Of a stretch of DNA of 64,000 nucleotides, positions 24,958 through 33,048 are shown piece after piece (positions within the stretch are counted from its first letter, which is position 1; each line of letters starts with the position of its first letter). A model generated the notes under the pieces. It saw only the letters and a program-made list of their open reading frames with translations. It did not search any database and was not told the origin of the DNA. The position numbers and the translations under genes were made by a program. Source of the stretch: Roseovarius salinarum (GTDB taxonomy: Bacteria > Pseudomonadota > Alphaproteobacteria > Rhodobacterales > Rhodobacteraceae). The stretch lies in NCBI RefSeq assembly GCF_002834145.1, contig NZ_PHNT01000016.1:30634-94633 (forward strand), read 5' to 3'.

Positions 24958-27549
24958 ATGCCGAAACAACCCGACATCGATCCCGAGCTGAACACCCGGC
25001 TGCGCCGATCGCTGGCCCTGACCCGGGCGGGTCTGTGGGCCGAGCGGCTCGTTCAGGCGTTCTGGCCGGTCTGGTCGATCCTGGCGGCTTGTGCGGCGGC
25101 ACTGGTACTGGGGCTGCATGACCTGACGCCGCTCTGGGCCGTGCGGGGGCTGGCCGCTCTGGCCGCCCTTGCGCTGATGTGGTTTGCCGTGCGCGGCGTG
25201 ACCCGGTTTTGCCGGCCGCGGCGCGACGAGGCGCTGGCACGGGTCGATGCGCCGCTTGCCGGCCACCCGCTTGCCGCCCTGTCCGACGACCAGGCCGTGG
25301 GGCGCGACGATCCGCAATCGCAGGCGCTGTGGCGGGCGCATCGGGCGCGGATGGCGGAACGCGCCGCAGCGGCGCGGGCCGTTGCGCCCGACCTGCGCCT
25401 GTCGCGGCGCGATCCCTACGGCCTGCGCTACGTCGCGCTGCTTGGTCTGGTGGTCGCGCTGATGTTCGGTTCGATCTGGCGCGCGGGCTCGGTCGGCGAG
25501 ATGGCCCCGGGCGGCGGTGCCGCGCTGGCGGGCGGACCGGCATGGGAGGGCTGGATCGAGCCACCTGCCTACACCGGACGGCCCAGCCTTTACCTGAACG
25601 ATCAAAAAGGCATGATTCGCGTGCCGGAGGGCAGCCGCGTGACGCTGCGGTTCTACGGCGAGGTCGGTGCGCTCGACCTGTCCGAAACCGTTTCGGGCCG
25701 CGACGCCGAACAGCTGGACCCGGACGCCCCCGAACAGGCGTTCGACGTCCGCCAGGACGGCCGGTTGAAAATCGAGGGGCCGGGCGGCCGGAGTTGGCAG
25801 GTGACTGCCATCGCGGACGCGCCACCGCGTGTTTCGCTGACCGAAGAGACCGCGAAGACCGACGCCTCGGGACGGATGAGCCTGCCGTTCAAGGCGCGCG
25901 ACGATTACGCGGTGGCCGGTGGCACGGCGATCTTCCGCCTCGATCTCGACCGGGTGGAGCGCCGGCACGGCCTCGCTGCCGAGCCCGACCCGCGCGAGCC
26001 GATCGTGCTGGACCTGCCGATGCCGATCACCGGCGACCGGGCGGAATTCACCGAAAGCCTGATCGAGAACCTTTCGAAACATCCCTGGGCGCATCTGCCC
26101 GTCACGCTGGAACTGCAGGTGCGCGATGACCTCGACCAGACAGGCGCCAGCGCCCCGCGCAAGATGCGGCTGCCCGCACGGCGCTTCTTCGATCCGCTGG
26201 CCGCGGCGGTGATCGAACAGCGACGCGATCTGCTCTGGACGCGCAACAACGCGTCGCGTGTCATCCGCGTGCTGCGCGCGGTGTCGCACCGGCCGGAGGA
26301 CGGCCTGTTCCGCTCCAAGACCGCCTACCTGCGCATGCGGGTCATCATGCGCCGGCTGGAAACGCTCGTGCGGCACGACAGCTTTGATTCGGCTGCGCAG
26401 GAGGAGATTGCCGCGGCGCTCTGGGACCTGGCGGTAAAACTCGAGGATGGCGATATCGACGACGCGCTCGAACGGATGCGCGCGGCGCAGGAAAAGCTCA
26501 GCGAGGCGATCAAGAATGGTGCCAGCCAGGAAGAGATCGCCCGGCTCATGCAGGAACTGCGCGATGCCACGCAGGATTACCTGCGGCAGAAATCGCGCCG
26601 GGCCCAGCAGGACGGCGAGCAGGGCGAGACGGGCCAGCAGCAGTCGCAGGACGGCATGCGCATGACCCAGCAGGACCTGCAGGAGATGATGGACCGCATC
26701 CAGGAGCTCATGGAGCAGGGGCGCACGGCCGAGGCGCAGCAGGCGCTCGAGGAATTCCAGCGCATGATGGAGAACATGCGCGTGACCGAAGGTCAGCAGG
26801 GCCAGTCGCAGGGTCAGCAGGCGATGGAGGGCCTGTCGGAAACGCTGCGCAACCAGCAGGGGCTGTCGGATCAGGCGTTCCGCGATCTGCAGGAGCAGTT
26901 CAACCCCGATGCCCAGGCCGGGCAGTCGCAGGGCAACGAGGGACGCAGCGGCGCACAGGGGCGTGGCCAGAGCCATCAGGGTCAGGGCGAGGGCCAGGGC
27001 AACCAAGGCGCCCGAGAGGGGCAGGGCGGCGAACGCCAGAGTGACGGCGAAGGTGCCGAAGGTTCGCTCGCCGACCGGCAGCGCGCGCTGCGCCGCGAAC
27101 TCGAACGCCAGCGGCAGGCGCTGCCGGGGGGCGGCACCGAGCAGGGCGAGGCAGCACGCGATTCGCTCGAACGGGCCGAGGACGCGATGCGCGGCGCCGA
27201 GGAGTCGTTGCGAGAGGACGACCTGGCCGGCGCGCTCGACCGGCAGTCCGAAGCGATGGAGGCGCTGCGCGAGGGCATGCGCAACCTTGGCGAGGCGATG
27301 GCCGAGAACAACCGCACGCAGGGCGGCCAGGGTCAGGCCCGCGGGCAGACCGGCGGCCAGCGCAACGACCCGCTTGGCCGGCGAACCGGCCAGGGCAGCC
27401 GCGTGGGCACGCAGGACGAGCTGCTGCAGGGCGAGGACGTCTACCGCCGCGCGCGCGACCTGCTCGACGAGATCCGGCGGCGCTCCGGCCAGGGCGAGCG
27501 CCCGGACGTGGAACTGGAGTATCTCGAACGCCTGCTCGACCGGTTCTAG
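24958..27549 (+). CDS. TIGR02302/DUF4175 alphaproteobacterial low-complexity protein
   Basis: Large membrane-anchored protein of 863 residues found in this form only in alphaproteobacteria, as far as I know. Two hydrophobic helices (about 40-60 and 65-85) are followed by a third near 158-175. A large, probably periplasmic, soluble region follows: first a beta-rich part with a YTGRPSLYL segment, then helical coiled-coil segments from about 420, and from about 560 to 800 a long Gln/Gly/Arg-rich low-complexity stretch (many QGQ and GQGRGQ units). A folded C-terminus ends with DLLDEIRRRSGQGERPD. The molecular role is not known. It follows lysA and is probably in the same transcript. Confidence 0.9.
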   Translation: MPKQPDIDPELNTRLRRSLALTRAGLWAERLVQAFWPVWSILAACAAALVLGLHDLTPLWAVRGLAALAALALMWFAVRGVTRFCRPRRDEALARVDAPLAGHPLAALSDDQAVGRDDPQSQALWRAHRARMAERAAAARAVAPDLRLSRRDPYGLRYVALLGLVVALMFGSIWRAGSVGEMAPGGGAALAGGPAWEGWIEPPAYTGRPSLYLNDQKGMIRVPEGSRVTLRFYGEVGALDLSETVSGRDAEQLDPDAPEQAFDVRQDGRLKIEGPGGRSWQVTAIADAPPRVSLTEETAKTDASGRMSLPFKARDDYAVAGGTAIFRLDLDRVERRHGLAAEPDPREPIVLDLPMPITGDRAEFTESLIENLSKHPWAHLPVTLELQVRDDLDQTGASAPRKMRLPARRFFDPLAAAVIEQRRDLLWTRNNASRVIRVLRAVSHRPEDGLFRSKTAYLRMRVIMRRLETLVRHDSFDSAAQEEIAAALWDLAVKLEDGDIDDALERMRAAQEKLSEAIKNGASQEEIARLMQELRDATQDYLRQKSRRAQQDGEQGETGQQQSQDGMRMTQQDLQEMMDRIQELMEQGRTAEAQQALEEFQRMMENMRVTEGQQGQSQGQQAMEGLSETLRNQQGLSDQAFRDLQEQFNPDAQAGQSQGNEGRSGAQGRGQSHQGQGEGQGNQGAREGQGGERQSDGEGAEGSLADRQRALRRELERQRQALPGGGTEQGEAARDSLERAEDAMRGAEESLREDDLAGALDRQSEAMEALREGMRNLGEAMAENNRTQGGQGQARGQTGGQRNDPLGRRTGQGSRVGTQDELLQGEDVYRRARDLLDEIRRRSGQGERPDVELEYLERLLDRF

Positions 27550-27670
27550 ATCCGCGCACGCGGCCGTCATGGCGCACACGTCCGCGCGCGTCGCACCGGT
27601 GCCTTCGTCTTGACCGGAATATCCCCGCCGGAGGCATCCGGCAGGCATCAAGGGCGCTGGCGCCCGCCGA

Positions 27671-27692
27671 ACCGGCGGCGATGGCCGCCGGT
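27671..27692. terminator. Hairpin between convergent TIGR02302 and lipA
   Basis: Perfect 9-bp arms (27671-27679, 27684-27692) with a GATG loop in the 168-bp convergent gap. It could serve both genes; no T-run is present on either side. Confidence 0.4.
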
Positions 27693-27717
27693 CGGTGGCG
27701 CTGCGCGCGCGGGCGTG

Positions 27718-28662
27718 TCAGCCCAGCTTCTTCAGCCGCGCCTCGCGCAGCCGCGCGAAATCGTCGCCCGCGTGGTACGACGACCGCGTCAGCGGCGTGG
27801 CCGAGACCATCAGGAAGCCCTTGCCGTAGGCGGCTTTCTCGTAGGCCGCGAACTCGTCGGGCGTGACGAACCGGCGCACGGCGTGATGCTTGGGCGTCGG
27901 CTGCAGGTACTGGCCGATGGTCAGGAAGTCGATGTCGGCCGAGCGCATGTCGTCCATCACCTGGTGCACCTGCGCACGCTCCTCGCCCAGGCCGACCATG
28001 ATCCCCGACTTGGTGAACATCGCCGGGTCGATCTCCTTCACTCTTTGCAGAAGACGCAGGCTGTGGAAATAGCGCGCGCCGGGGCGCACGTCGGGGTACA
28101 GCCCCGGCACGGTCTCGAGGTTGTGGTTGAACACGTCCGGTTTCGCCGCGACGACCGTTTCCAGCGCCTCGGGCGCGCAGTTCAGGAAATCGGGCGTGAG
28201 GATCTCGATCGTCGTGCCCGGGCTGCGGTGGCGCACGGCACGAATCGTTTGCGCGAAATGCTCGGCCCCGCCGTCTGCTATGTCGTCACGGTCCACGCTC
28301 GTGATGACGACATGGTTCAGGCCCAGCTTCTGCACCGCGTCGGCCACGCGGCCGGGTTCGAACACATCGAGCGCATCCGGCTTTCCGGTGGCGATGTTGC
28401 AGAAGGTGCAGCCGCGCGTGCAGATCTCGCCCATGATCATCATCGTGGCGTGGCCCCGGCTCCAGCATTCGCCGGCATTCGGGCAACCTGCCTCCTCGCA
28501 GACCGTGGTGAGCTTGTGCTCGCGCATGATCCGGTGGGTTTCGCGGTAGCCCTTCGAGGTGGGCGCCTTCACGCGAATCCAGTCCGGTTTCTTCGGCTGG
28601 GCGTTGTCCGGACGGTGCGCCTTTTCCGGGTGGCGCTGATCCGGTATCTTCAGGTCTCGCAC
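27718..28662 (-). CDS. lipA: Lipoyl synthase
   Basis: Radical-SAM enzyme of 314 residues that inserts two sulfurs into octanoyl-E2/H subunits. The SAM cluster motif CTRGCTFC and the auxiliary cluster set [12 protein letters not shown] are both present, as is the [10 protein letters not shown] end. The GTG at 28662 gives the usual [20 protein letters not shown] start and is preceded by a GAGGGTGA site; the 25-codon upstream extension is not conserved. A TGGCAC-17-TATAAC sequence near 28702-28730 on the minus strand is a possible promoter. Confidence 0.95.
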   Translation of the reverse strand: MRDLKIPDQRHPEKAHRPDNAQPKKPDWIRVKAPTSKGYRETHRIMREHKLTTVCEEAGCPNAGECWSRGHATMMIMGEICTRGCTFCNIATGKPDALDVFEPGRVADAVQKLGLNHVVITSVDRDDIADGGAEHFAQTIRAVRHRSPGTTIEILTPDFLNCAPEALETVVAAKPDVFNHNLETVPGLYPDVRPGARYFHSLRLLQRVKEIDPAMFTKSGIMVGLGEERAQVHQVMDDMRSADIDFLTIGQYLQPTPKHHAVRRFVTPDEFAAYEKAAYGKGFLMVSATPLTRSSYHAGDDFARLREARLKKLG

Positions 28663-28689
28663 GAAATCACCCTCGCGAACGTTTCGGTA

Positions 28690-28839
28690 AGTCACCGTCG
28701 TTATAGTGCTTTCCGCGGGCAAGTGCCAGTTCTGCAATCCGGCCTTGTGCGTGGCGGGTTGCTGCGGCCCCCCGCATGTTCATGCGTGTAACGAGTGTGC
28801 GCGGCCCGTGCCGGTCGGGTACGGGCCGCGGGTTTTTTT
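28690..28839 (+). ncRNA. Candidate small RNA ending at the orphan terminator
   Basis: The only direct evidence is the 3' terminator at 28800-28839 and a second perfect hairpin at 28773-28786 (CGCATG/CATGCG) just in front of it. A weak TATAGT -10 box is at 28702-28707, but no good -35 box was found. There is no coding frame with a ribosome site, and the tRNA fold does not fit. The 5' end is a guess. Family unknown. Confidence 0.35.
28800..28839 (+). terminator. Strong rho-independent terminator with no upstream plus-strand gene
   Basis: A 10-bp perfect stem (28800-28809 with 28821-28830) and an 11-nt loop are followed by GG and seven T residues (28833-28839). It is on the plus strand between lipA (minus, starting at 28662) and the VIT-family gene (plus, starting at 28925). 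No plus-strand gene ends in front of it, so it may terminate an unannotated small RNA. Confidence 0.85.
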
Positions 28840-28924
28840 GGCAGAGCGCATTCGCGCAGTTGCCAACGGGCCGCGATTTCCTATGCTGCGTCGCGCAGCG
28901 AACACCGAAGGCCCGGACAGAAGC

Positions 28925-29650
28925 ATGGACTGGCAGGCCCACCGGCGCGACGCCCACTCCCTGGGCCGGACGCAGGAATTCCTCAAGCAGATCGTCTACG
29001 GCGGCAACGACGGGATCGTGACGACCTTCGCGATCGTCGCGGGGTTCGCCGGCGCGGCGGCGGATGGTGTCGCGCAGATCGGTGGGCTGGCGGTCCTGGT
29101 CTTCGGGTTGGCCAACCTGTTCGCCGACGCGATCAGCATGGGGCTGGGCGAATACCTGTCGATGCGTTCGGAGCACGATCTCTACCGCGCGCGGCGCGAC
29201 AGCGAGCTGCGCGAGATCGCCGAGGCGCCCGAGCAGGAACGCATGGAACTGTTCGAGATCCTGCGCCAGCGTGGCCTGCCGGCGGGCGAGGCCGACACCG
29301 CGGCGACCATCCTGTCACGGCACCCTCGAATCATGGCCGACCTCATGATGACCTACGAATTCGGGATGCAGGACCCTGCGGAGGTCAACCCGGCGGTCAG
29401 CGGGCTTTTCACGTTCTTTTCCTTTGTCATCTTCGGGGCCGTTCCGCTCGGTCCCTATTTCGTGTTGCCGCCCACGGACCAGACCTTTGTCTACTCGGTC
29501 TTGTCGACCTTCGGCGCGTTGATCTGCCTTGGCCTGTTGCGTTGGAACGCCACTGGAGAGCGCATCCTGCGCTGCGTTGGCGAAACCGTTCTGGTGGGCG
29601 CGATCTGCGCGGCCGTGGCGTTCGGCGTGGGGTGGCTGGTCGGTGGCTGA
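28925..29650 (+). CDS. VIT1/CCC1-family membrane transporter
   Basis: Inner-membrane protein of 241 residues in the VIT family, which moves Fe(II) or Mn(II) across membranes. The N-terminal cytoplasmic/first-helix motif VYGGNDGIVTTFAIVAG is characteristic, followed by NLFADAISMGLGEYLSMRSE. A charged loop (about 80-140) rich in Glu/Arg could hold the metal-binding domain, and three further helices follow at about 158-178, 185-205 and 215-240. The ATG at 28925 is preferred because it starts just ahead of the conserved first block. Confidence 0.9.
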   Translation: MDWQAHRRDAHSLGRTQEFLKQIVYGGNDGIVTTFAIVAGFAGAAADGVAQIGGLAVLVFGLANLFADAISMGLGEYLSMRSEHDLYRARRDSELREIAEAPEQERMELFEILRQRGLPAGEADTAATILSRHPRIMADLMMTYEFGMQDPAEVNPAVSGLFTFFSFVIFGAVPLGPYFVLPPTDQTFVYSVLSTFGALICLGLLRWNATGERILRCVGETVLVGAICAAVAFGVGWLVGG

Positions 29651-29665
29651 GCCGGCCAAGCCGGG

Positions 29666-30742
29666 CTAGCCCATCAATCCGCCGGCCTCCCCGAGGTTCT
29701 CGTAGTGGCGCTTGAGCCGCTGCAAGGCGATCCGCAGCACGATCTTGCCGGAGCGCGCCGACCAGCCGAGCCGTTTTTCCACGCTTTCCAGTCCCTCGAG
29801 ATAGCAGCAGCACCGCAACGCCACGTCGCCGAGCCCCGGGCCAAGGTCGCGCAGGGCGCCTGCGGCACGGTCCCGCGCGGCCTGAACGTTCGGCCCGGCA
29901 CCCGGGCCCGCGGGGCCGGTATCGATCGTGCCGGTCAGGTAGTGATCCCAGTTCTGGCCGGTGCGCGGTTCCATCTGCGCCAGTTCGAAATCCTCCCGAA
30001 GGCGTTCGCCCGCCCGGACCAGGCTTTCCTCGAGGAAAGGCTGGCCGTCGCGGTCGCGGCGCCGGGCAAGCGCGAGCAGCGGCGAATCGGATCGGGCGTA
30101 GCGCGGTCCGCGCCCCGCGCCGTGCCATGCCGGCGCCGCGGCGACGCCGAACGGCGCCTGTGCCTCGGCAAAGCCCGAGGCTGCGTTCTCGGCTTCGGCA
30201 AGAAGGCGATTCAGGGCGCTGCGCCCTGCACCGGTGATGTGGTAGCGCGACAGGCGGCCCGGTGCATCGCAGGCGATCCATTCCTTCAATGCCATCGCCT
30301 GGGCGATGTCCCGGTCCACCACGGCCAGCCGCGTGGTGCCGCCGTGGGGTGTGTCGCGGACCACGACGGCCTTGTCCATTTCGGTCGCCACGGCGAGCAC
30401 CGCGCCGTTTTCGCACAACCGGCGCAACACGCGGCGCGCCTCGGCATCCAGCCGTTCGGTCGAGGGGGTGCCGGTGCCGTGGTCGGCGTGGCTGTTGGTC
30501 GGGGTCATCCGTATCTCCTTGGTACGGGGATGGATGACTTCGCCCTGGGCCAGGTGGCGGCCGAGCTGCTGCAGCGCCTCGTCAACGAGGACGTCGTCCC
30601 GGCGGCTTTCACAGCGGCGCACACGGCGCAGGATCGTGGATGCGTGGCAGCCGGACCGCCGGGCCAGTTCCCGGATCGACGTGCCCCCTTCGATATGCGC
30701 GAGATAGAAGCGCGCGGGGGCGGGAACCCAGGCCGGTATCAC
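29666..30742 (-). CDS. DUF6456 protein with N-terminal helix-turn-helix
   Basis: Predicted cytoplasmic DNA-binding protein of 358 residues. An HTH lies near the N-terminus in TSIRELARRSGCHASTILRRVRRCESRRDD, and the C-terminal 180 residues form the DUF6456 region (ESLVRAGERLREDFE, YLEGLESVEKRLGW). A role as a regulator is plausible. The GTG at 30742 (VIPAWVPAPARFYLAH) starts the conserved region; a 42-codon extension to an ATG at 30868 is possible. It is divergent from the DUF6477 gene with an AT-rich region that holds several inverted repeats. Confidence 0.75.
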   Translation of the reverse strand: MIPAWVPAPARFYLAHIEGGTSIRELARRSGCHASTILRRVRRCESRRDDVLVDEALQQLGRHLAQGEVIHPRTKEIRMTPTNSHADHGTGTPSTERLDAEARRVLRRLCENGAVLAVATEMDKAVVVRDTPHGGTTRLAVVDRDIAQAMALKEWIACDAPGRLSRYHITGAGRSALNRLLAEAENAASGFAEAQAPFGVAAAPAWHGAGRGPRYARSDSPLLALARRRDRDGQPFLEESLVRAGERLREDFELAQMEPRTGQNWDHYLTGTIDTGPAGPGAGPNVQAARDRAAGALRDLGPGLGDVALRCCCYLEGLESVEKRLGWSARSGKIVLRIALQRLKRHYENLGEAGGLMG

Positions 30743-30849
30743 ACCCGTCCCGGCTGCGGCATCGGCGCAGGCGGCTGACGGCTGAACGAGTATCGCGGAG
30801 TCAGGTCGCAAGGGACAGGCGGCTTTTCCACAAGGTTTCCACAACCTAG

Positions 30850-30907
30850 GCGGGCAAAGGTTATCCATCCGTTAATTGTTGACAGTTTGGCAACTATCAT
30901 TGCCCGC
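30850..30907. promoter_or_regulatory. Shared divergent promoter region with inverted repeats
   Basis: Between the DUF6456 and DUF6477 genes the sequence is unusually AT-rich. It holds GCGGGCAA (30850-30857) and its inverted copy TTGCCCGC (30900-30907), a TTGACA box at 30879-30884, and a GTTG/CAAC repeat at 30878-30894. These suggest a two-way promoter with an operator, possibly bound by the HTH-containing DUF6456 protein. Confidence 0.45.
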
Positions 30908-31013
30908 TGGTTAACGATCGCGAAGCCCGCCGCGCGCTGCACGCGAAGATTGCGCAACACCCTCATGGGTTGTGCAGGATGCTCCGACCCACCGGCTGTT
31001 CTGGAGATCGAGC

Positions 31014-31316
31014 ATGAAGGATGTCTTTTCCGCCCTCGCCGCCCTGCGTCGCCCCCGGCTGCTGATCCGGGCCGCCCGGATCGGGGCCCTGGAGTACAGG
31101 CGTGCCGTCCATCTGCGCCGGCACCTCGGCTGCGACGCCTTGCCGGGAAGCGGCGCGGCGGTCGTGCAGCTTATGGAAATCGAGGCGGAGATCGAGGAAC
31201 GGCGGCGCACGGCGGCGGCGGGGTATTCCGCCGCGCGCCACATCGACGTTCTGATCGCGCTGATGGGCGAGGCCCGCTTGATGCAGGCCACGCGTCCGGT
31301 CGCTGCCGTCAGGTGA
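31014..31316 (+). CDS. DUF6477-like small protein
   Basis: Helical basic protein of 100 residues (ALRRPRLLIRAARIGALEYR, VVQLMEIEAEIEERR, YSAARHIDVLIALMGEARLM). It resembles the DUF6477 family found next to DUF6456 in Rhodobacteraceae. Function unknown. It starts at 31014 and its end overlaps the convergent mttB-like gene by 8 nt. Confidence 0.75.
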   Translation: MKDVFSALAALRRPRLLIRAARIGALEYRRAVHLRRHLGCDALPGSGAAVVQLMEIEAEIEERRRTAAAGYSAARHIDVLIALMGEARLMQATRPVAAVR

Positions 31317-32853
31317 AGGCGTCGGGCGTCGCCGCCTTCTTGGCCGCCACGTAACCCGCCAGTTCCTCGGCCACGGCCGGATCGATCGGTGGCTGCTGGT
31401 AGTCGCCCAGAAGCTTGTTCATGCGCGCGTTGGCCAGCGTCATCGTATCGCGGCCGCCTTCCTCGTCCCAGGTCTCGAACGGCTTGTAGTCCAGAACCTC
31501 GGAACGCCAGAAGGCATCCCGGAAATTGGCCTGCGTGTGGGCGCAACCAAGGTAGTGGCCGCCCGGCCCGACCTCGCGCAGCGCGTCCATCGCCTGCGCG
31601 TTTTCGTCCATGGGCACGCCCTGCGCCATCCGGTGCAGCGCGCCAAGCTGGTCGGCGTCCATGACGAATTTCTCGAAACCGGCCACCAGGCCGCCCTCCA
31701 GCCAGCCGCAGGAATGGAGCATGAAGTTCACGCCGCCCAGCAGAACGGCGTCGTGCGTGTGCGCCGTCTCGTAGCCTGCCTGCGCATCGGGCAGCTTGGA
31801 GCCGCAAAGCGACCCGCCGGAACGGAACGGCAGGCCCATGCGCCGCGCCAGCTGCCCCGCGCCGTAGAGGATCTGACTGGCTTCGGGCGTGCCGAAGGTG
31901 GGCGCGCCGCTGTTCATGTCGATCGAGCTGACGAAGGCGCCGAAGATCACCGGGGCCCCCGGGCGGACGAGTTGGGAATAGGCGATGCCCGCCATGACCT
32001 CGGCCAGCACCTGCGTCAGCGTGCCGGCCACGCTGACCGGCGCCATGGCGCCGCCCACGATGAAGGGCGAGATGATGCAGGCCTGGTTGTTGCGCGCGTA
32101 GACCTCGAGCGACCCCATCATCACCTCGTCGAAGGTCATCGGCGAGTTGATGTTGATCAGCGAGGTCATCACCGTGTTGTCCTGCACGAACTGCTTGCCG
32201 AACAGGATCTCGCACATCTCCACGCTGTCCTGCGCGCGGCTGGGTTCGGTCACCGATCCCATGAACGGCTTGTCCGACAGCGTCATGTGCGCGTGCAGCA
32301 TGTCGAGGTGGCGCTTGTTCACGGGGATGTCGGTGGGTTCGCACACGGTCCCGCCGGAATGGTGCAGCCACTTGGACATGTAGCCCAGCTTCACGAAGCG
32401 CTGGAAGTCGTCGAGGGTGGCATAGCGCCGGCCGCCTTCCATGTCGCGCACGAAGGGCGGGCCGTAGATCGGGGCGCAGACCAGCGTGTTGCCGCCGATC
32501 TCCACCGACCGTTCGGGGTTGCGGGCGTGCTGCGTGTAGCGCCCGGGCGCGGTGGCGCACAGCTTGCGTGCCAGCCCGCGGGGGATGCGCACGCGTTCGC
32601 CCTCGACATCGGCGCCGGCCTCGCGCCAGCGTTCCAGCGCGGCGGGGTTGTCGACGAAGGCGACGCCGATTTCCTCGAGCACCGTTTCGGCGTTGGTCTC
32701 GATGATCTCCAGCGCCTCGTCGCCGAGGATGTCGAAGGTGGGGATCTTGCGCTCGATGTACTTGGCGGTCTCGACGCTGACGGCGGTCCGTGCCGCACGG
32801 CGTGCGGCTCCGCCGCCGCCCCTTGCGCGTCTGCGGGTTGCTGCTTCGGCCAT
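31309..32853 (-). CDS. Trimethylamine methyltransferase (MttB) superfamily, non-pyrrolysine
   Basis: Protein of 514 residues in the MttB superfamily, which transfers a methyl group from a quaternary or tertiary amine to a corrinoid protein. Blocks seen are ETNAETVLEEIGV, GPPFVRDMEGGRRY, HHSGGTVCEPTDIP, and the C-terminal DAFWRSEVLDYKPFETW. No in-frame TAG is present, so it is the non-pyrrolysine type that includes glycine-betaine methyltransferases. The cognate corrinoid protein (MttC/MtgC) and reactivase are not adjacent. The ATG at 32853 gives an Arg/Gly-rich N-terminus then VETAKYIERKIP; the frame remains open into guaA antisense but has no meaning there. Substrate unknown. Confidence 0.9.
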   Translation of the reverse strand: MAEAATRRRARGGGGAARRAARTAVSVETAKYIERKIPTFDILGDEALEIIETNAETVLEEIGVAFVDNPAALERWREAGADVEGERVRIPRGLARKLCATAPGRYTQHARNPERSVEIGGNTLVCAPIYGPPFVRDMEGGRRYATLDDFQRFVKLGYMSKWLHHSGGTVCEPTDIPVNKRHLDMLHAHMTLSDKPFMGSVTEPSRAQDSVEMCEILFGKQFVQDNTVMTSLININSPMTFDEVMMGSLEVYARNNQACIISPFIVGGAMAPVSVAGTLTQVLAEVMAGIAYSQLVRPGAPVIFGAFVSSIDMNSGAPTFGTPEASQILYGAGQLARRMGLPFRSGGSLCGSKLPDAQAGYETAHTHDAVLLGGVNFMLHSCGWLEGGLVAGFEKFVMDADQLGALHRMAQGVPMDENAQAMDALREVGPGGHYLGCAHTQANFRDAFWRSEVLDYKPFETWDEEGGRDTMTLANARMNKLLGDYQQPPIDPAVAEELAGYVAAKKAATPDAFT

Positions 32854-33048
32854 GTCATTACCCTTGCATTGCTCGGTGTCCCGCGGCGGGCGGGTTTGAC
32901 GCACCCTATCGCACGCCCGCGGGCCGGCTGTGGCGGATTTGCGCCCTTTGAGGTGGGAAAGCGACATTTGCCGCGGCGTTGCGGGGTTTCGCGCGGAATC
33001 GTGGTGCACAGGCTTGCGCAGCGGGCCGACGCGCCCTAGGAGGCGCAC

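Noticed and set aside
24889..27651. 920-codon minus-strand frame opposite TIGR02302
   Set aside because: Low-complexity antisense shadow; the sense protein is a known family.
28700..28735. Sigma-54 promoter for lipA (TGGCAC followed by TTGC)
   Set aside because: The two elements are contiguous rather than separated by five bases, so the spacing is wrong; a sigma-70 reading fits better.
28725..28745. Possible tRNA T-arm (AGTTCTGCAATCC)
   Set aside because: The loop is too long and no anticodon or acceptor stem could be formed around it.
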